In this document: in pieces, positions 14,807 to 16,896 of the stretch
Layout: each line of letters begins with the position of its first letter
How positions within the stretch are numbered: the stretch's first letter is position 1
Assembly: GCA_026708165.1 (NCBI GenBank)
Contig: JAPOVO010000282.1
Coordinates: 1 to 16,896, forward strand
Length of the DNA stretch: 16,896 nucleotides
Reading direction: 5' to 3'
DNA from: Chloroflexota bacterium
GTDB taxonomy: Bacteria; Chloroflexota; UBA11872; VXNJ01
Made by a program: the position numbers and the translations under genes
The notes under the pieces: model-generated
The model's database searches: none
What the model saw: the letters and a program-made list of their open reading frames with translations, nothing else
Told to the model about the DNA's origin: nothing

Positions 14807-15529
14807 TCAGGCCAGCAGTAGCCTGCGTTCGGCGGTTACGCCCTCCTTCGCTAGCTGCGGGACCCTCTCGGAGATATCCACGCGGGCGCACCAGTCGAGG
14901 TCGCTGTCGTAGCCGACTTTCAACAGCCGCCGTCCGCTTTCGGACTGGCGAAGCAGCGCGGGAATATCTTCGAAATGTCTCGCCAGGGCAATGGCCATCA
15001 CGGCGGAATCGGCGGCCTCCCCGCCCGCGTCAACCAGTTCCCTGGCGATCAGTCCCGCGCAGACCGCGTCGTCAAGGGCTATCAGGCCCCCCTGCCCCGC
15101 GCACACGATCTTGACGCTTTCCCCAGCCAGCTCCCCCGCCAGCCGCGCTACTGCCGCCACGTTGTTGAAACTTGCTATGAGCACGTGACCGGCGTTTGAG
15201 CAGCGGGCCACGGCGCGAGTCCCGTTCGAGGTGCCGAACGCCACTTCGGCCCCCCGCAGGTCTCGCTTCGCCCATTCCGCGGGTGAGTTGCCCAGGTCGA
15301 ACCCGGCTGGAGCCACTCCGCCCGCCTCCCCTCCGAGCAGCGCTCCCGGATTGGAGCCGTCTCGAAACCGGCGTGCGTGCTCGGCACTGGCGGCTAGATG
15401 GACGACCGGATCGCCCGCTTCGGCCATCGCCGTCAGGGTCGCGCCCGCTCGTATAGCGTCGATTACGATGCACACGTCATCGGGCTGATACGTCAGCCCC
15501 TGGGGCAAGAAGGCGGCGTAGATTCTCAA
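14807..15529 (-). CDS. comB: 2-phosphosulfolactate phosphatase family protein (ComB)
   Basis: A 240-residue cytosolic protein of the ComB family, which in methanogens dephosphorylates 2-phosphosulfolactate in coenzyme M synthesis. Family blocks are IVIDAIRAGATLTA near residue 22, LLGGEAGGVAPAGFDLGNSP around 84-103 and AFGTSNGTRAVA around 116-127. Many bacteria that make no coenzyme M carry this family, and its bacterial role may lie in sulfolactate metabolism or elsewhere. The start is TTG at 15529-15527, which gives the usual ComB N-terminus. No good RBS precedes it, but a strongly initiated leader ORF overlaps it by TTGA, so translation is probably coupled. The gene is convergent with fic. 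Confidence 0.88.
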   Translation of the reverse strand: MRIYAAFLPQGLTYQPDDVCIVIDAIRAGATLTAMAEAGDPVVHLAASAEHARRFRDGSNPGALLGGEAGGVAPAGFDLGNSPAEWAKRDLRGAEVAFGTSNGTRAVARCSNAGHVLIASFNNVAAVARLAGELAGESVKIVCAGQGGLIALDDAVCAGLIARELVDAGGEAADSAVMAIALARHFEDIPALLRQSESGRRLLKVGYDSDLDWCARVDISERVPQLAKEGVTAERRLLLA

Positions 15530-15597
15530 TTCAACCCCGGCGACAAGCCTCGCCTCGGGCAGCCGAGATGCGCGCTAACAACAAGCGTCGCCAACAT
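15526..15597 (-). CDS. 23-codon leader ORF coupled to comB
   Basis: ATG at 15597-15595 follows AAAGGAGG (15612-15605, minus) at an ideal 7-nt distance. The ORF starts MLATLVVSAHLGCPRRG and ends at TGA (15528-15526), which overlaps the comB start TTG (15529-15527). Ribosomes loading at the strong site would terminate exactly on the weak comB start, so this is a classical termination-reinitiation arrangement. An alternative is that this ATG is the true comB start and one base is missing, but ComB proteins do not need the extra residues. The peptide has no run of a single amino acid that would suggest attenuation. Confidence 0.5.
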   Translation of the reverse strand: MLATLVVSAHLGCPRRGLSPGLN

Positions 15598-15671
15598 CCG
15601 CGAGCCTCCTTTGAACGTATCATTAGGGAGTAGCCGCCCTTCACCAGTTTCGAGATTCCAACCCGCGAATA

Positions 15672-15947
15672 ATGCCTGAATCATCGCTTGCAGACGAGTC
15701 GTACGAGGTCCTGCTGCCCAAGGGAGATTGGTACATAATCCCGCCCGTTGAGGGCGACTGGACAGTTGATGCCACGCCCGACGGCCGGGGCGGTCAACAT
15801 ATGCAGATGAAGTACGACGCCGGCTATTCCGCGTCGGTGTACATGCGTTCCGACGGCGCCCTGCGAGTCCGGCTCTATAAAGACCGGCTGCCGCACCCGA
15901 TGGAACTGGACAGGACCAATCTCCATGTATGGTTCAGGGATGTCTGA
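15672..15947 (+). CDS. Small hypothetical protein, 91 residues
   Basis: I do not recognise this protein. It is soluble, without signal peptide or membrane segment. It is rich in Asp, Gly and aromatic residues in a pattern that suggests a beta-rich fold (GDWYIIPPVEGDWTVDATPD early, NLHVWFRDV at the end). The ATG at 15672 lacks a clear RBS. It is divergent from comB. The same reading frame stays open from its TGA at 15945 to the metalloprotease start at 16056. Codon use resembles the neighbours, so it is probably a real gene. Confidence 0.55.
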   Translation: MPESSLADESYEVLLPKGDWYIIPPVEGDWTVDATPDGRGGQHMQMKYDAGYSASVYMRSDGALRVRLYKDRLPHPMELDRTNLHVWFRDV

Positions 15948-16055
15948 GCTCCTCTCCTTCTTGCAGCCGCCTGGGTTCCTGACGCCCTGCGACTGCGCCG
16001 GCTTTGGCGGAATTGGCGGGAGGCGGGTGGTCGGCTGGTTCCGCCCCCGCGCTTG

Positions 16056-16896
16056 ATGATCCGTTCACCTCGTTTCTGGCTGTTCATGGGGTTTGCCGTC
16101 GCCGCGGCCGGGTCGGGCGCTTCGTGGCTTAGTCAGAGAATCAAACCCGGACTCGTAGACTGGAACATCGCCCGGAGCGTGGCTATGCGGTTCACGTCGC
16201 GGCCCGGCGATCCGGACCTGCTCCCGGCAACCGGCGCGGACTACGCGGCGATGGTCGAGTCGAGCCGCCAGGCCGTCAGCGAGTACCTGGGCCGCAGCGC
16301 GGCAAGCGAGACCGCTGGCGTCGAAGTCTTGGACCGCAGGTCGTGGATAGAGGTCAATCTCGCCAACTTTCAAGACCTGCTGGAACCTTTCGAAGACTCG
16401 TACCGTCGGATGAGCGCCTCCAACGCTGCCGCCGCCCGGCTGTTGTCCGGGCTCACGCGGCTGGCCGTAAGCGCTCAGCTCGGAACGATGATCGGGTATC
16501 TGTCCCGGAAGGTGCTCGGTCAATACGACATTCCCCTGTTTAAGCCGGGTATGGCCAGCATCTACCTGGTCGACGTGACCACCGCCGCGCTCGCCGCGAA
16601 GATCGGAGTGAGCAGTTCCCATCTGCGGCGGTGGGTAGCTCTGCATGAGACCACGCACGCCGTCGAGTTCGAGTCGATCCCCTGGCTGCGCGAACACATG
16701 GCCGGTCTGCTTGAGGAATACTTGACTGAGGCCGGAGACACGATCATGAACCCCACGCGAATCCGCGAGCGGCTCGGCTCGGCCGGCTCGGACGGGGTGC
16801 GAGGACTCCGCCTCAGCGGCCTCTTGCGAATGATGCTGCCCGCAGGGCAGGTCGCAATCGCGCCGAGAATAAAGGCGCTCATGTCGGTGGTCGAGG
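16056..16896 (+). CDS. Membrane-anchored zinc metalloprotease (DUF2342-like), 3' end off window
   Basis: The first 280 residues of a zincin-like protein; no stop is reached before the window ends. The zinc-binding motif HETTH is at 197-201, followed by FESIPWLREHM. This pattern is seen in the DUF2342 family of zinc-dependent metalloproteases, common in Actinobacteria and Chloroflexota and sometimes labelled coenzyme F420 biosynthesis-associated. Residues about 5-25 (RFWLFMGFAVAAAGSGASWL) form one membrane helix, followed by the family-like start LVDWNIARSVAMRF. ATG at 16056 is used; TTG at 16053 is in frame, and no RBS is evident. The substrate is unknown. The third zinc ligand may lie beyond what I can assign. 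Confidence 0.82.
   Translation, partial: MIRSPRFWLFMGFAVAAAGSGASWLSQRIKPGLVDWNIARSVAMRFTSRPGDPDLLPATGADYAAMVESSRQAVSEYLGRSAASETAGVEVLDRRSWIEVNLANFQDLLEPFEDSYRRMSASNAAAARLLSGLTRLAVSAQLGTMIGYLSRKVLGQYDIPLFKPGMASIYLVDVTTAALAAKIGVSSSHLRRWVALHETTHAVEFESIPWLREHMAGLLEEYLTEAGDTIMNPTRIRERLGSAGSDGVRGLRLSGLLRMMLPAGQVAIAPRIKALMSVVE

Noticed and set aside
1..16896. tRNA/rRNA genes, CRISPR arrays, transposases and phage genes.
   Set aside because: None were seen on reading either strand, although no covariance or repeat-finding software could be run.

Overview
The window is GC-rich, gene-dense bacterial DNA with few canonical ATG starts: lexA, the HD gene and one DUF2298 gene use GTG, and fic and comB use TTG. 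The gene content points to Chloroflexota (Dehalococcoidia, SAR202 or a relative). The strongest indicators are two DUF2298 (Chlor_Arch_YYY) membrane proteins next to a TIGR03663/Agl23-type protein, a pairing known mainly from Chloroflexota and Archaea. A ComB-type phosphatase and a DUF2342-like zinc metalloprotease agree with this. The assignment is inferred from gene families only.

Layout. (1) Positions 1-460 (minus): the 5' two-thirds of lexA, cut by the window edge, with a promoter whose spacer holds a tandem 11-bp repeat. (2) 701-1776 (plus): an HD-domain phosphohydrolase followed by a RidA-like deaminase, probably one transcript, with a dyad over the likely start site. (3) 1777-2241: a 465-bp gap that is not empty. 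It holds a strong 10-bp hairpin and, on the minus strand, a promoter-like site, a perfect 14-nt Shine-Dalgarno complement and a 19-codon ORF that reads into the hairpin. A plus-strand promoter-like site lies immediately before the next gene. (4) 2242-13196 (plus): a membrane glycosylation cluster. It contains a GT39-type glycosyltransferase fused to DUF2298, a stand-alone DUF2298 paralogue, an Agl23-like GT-C protein, an AglD/LPG-synthase-type flippase-like protein, and an FAD-dependent oxidoreductase broken by a 1-nt frameshift. (5) 13197-14806: a possible insertion carrying a Fic AMP-transferase with its own strong RBS. It lies beyond a short dead-end ORF that starts where the next operon gene would be expected. 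(6) 14807-15597 (minus): comB, preceded by a strongly initiated 23-codon leader ORF that overlaps the comB start by TTGA. (7) 15672-16896 (plus): a small unknown protein, then the N-terminal part of a membrane-anchored HETTH zinc metalloprotease that runs off the window.

The core of the window is very probably an envelope glycan pathway. Polyprenyl-phosphate-sugar-dependent GT-C transferases, DUF2298 proteins of unknown role and a flippase-like protein would act together in the cytoplasmic membrane. LexA, HD-RidA, Fic and ComB are separate units. The observations most worth checking are the two small ORFs with near-ideal ribosome binding sites (1945-2004 and 15526-15597), the palindromic repeat inserted in frame in the glycosyltransferase, and two apparent one-base lesions in the glycan cluster, which are either real decay or sequence errors.
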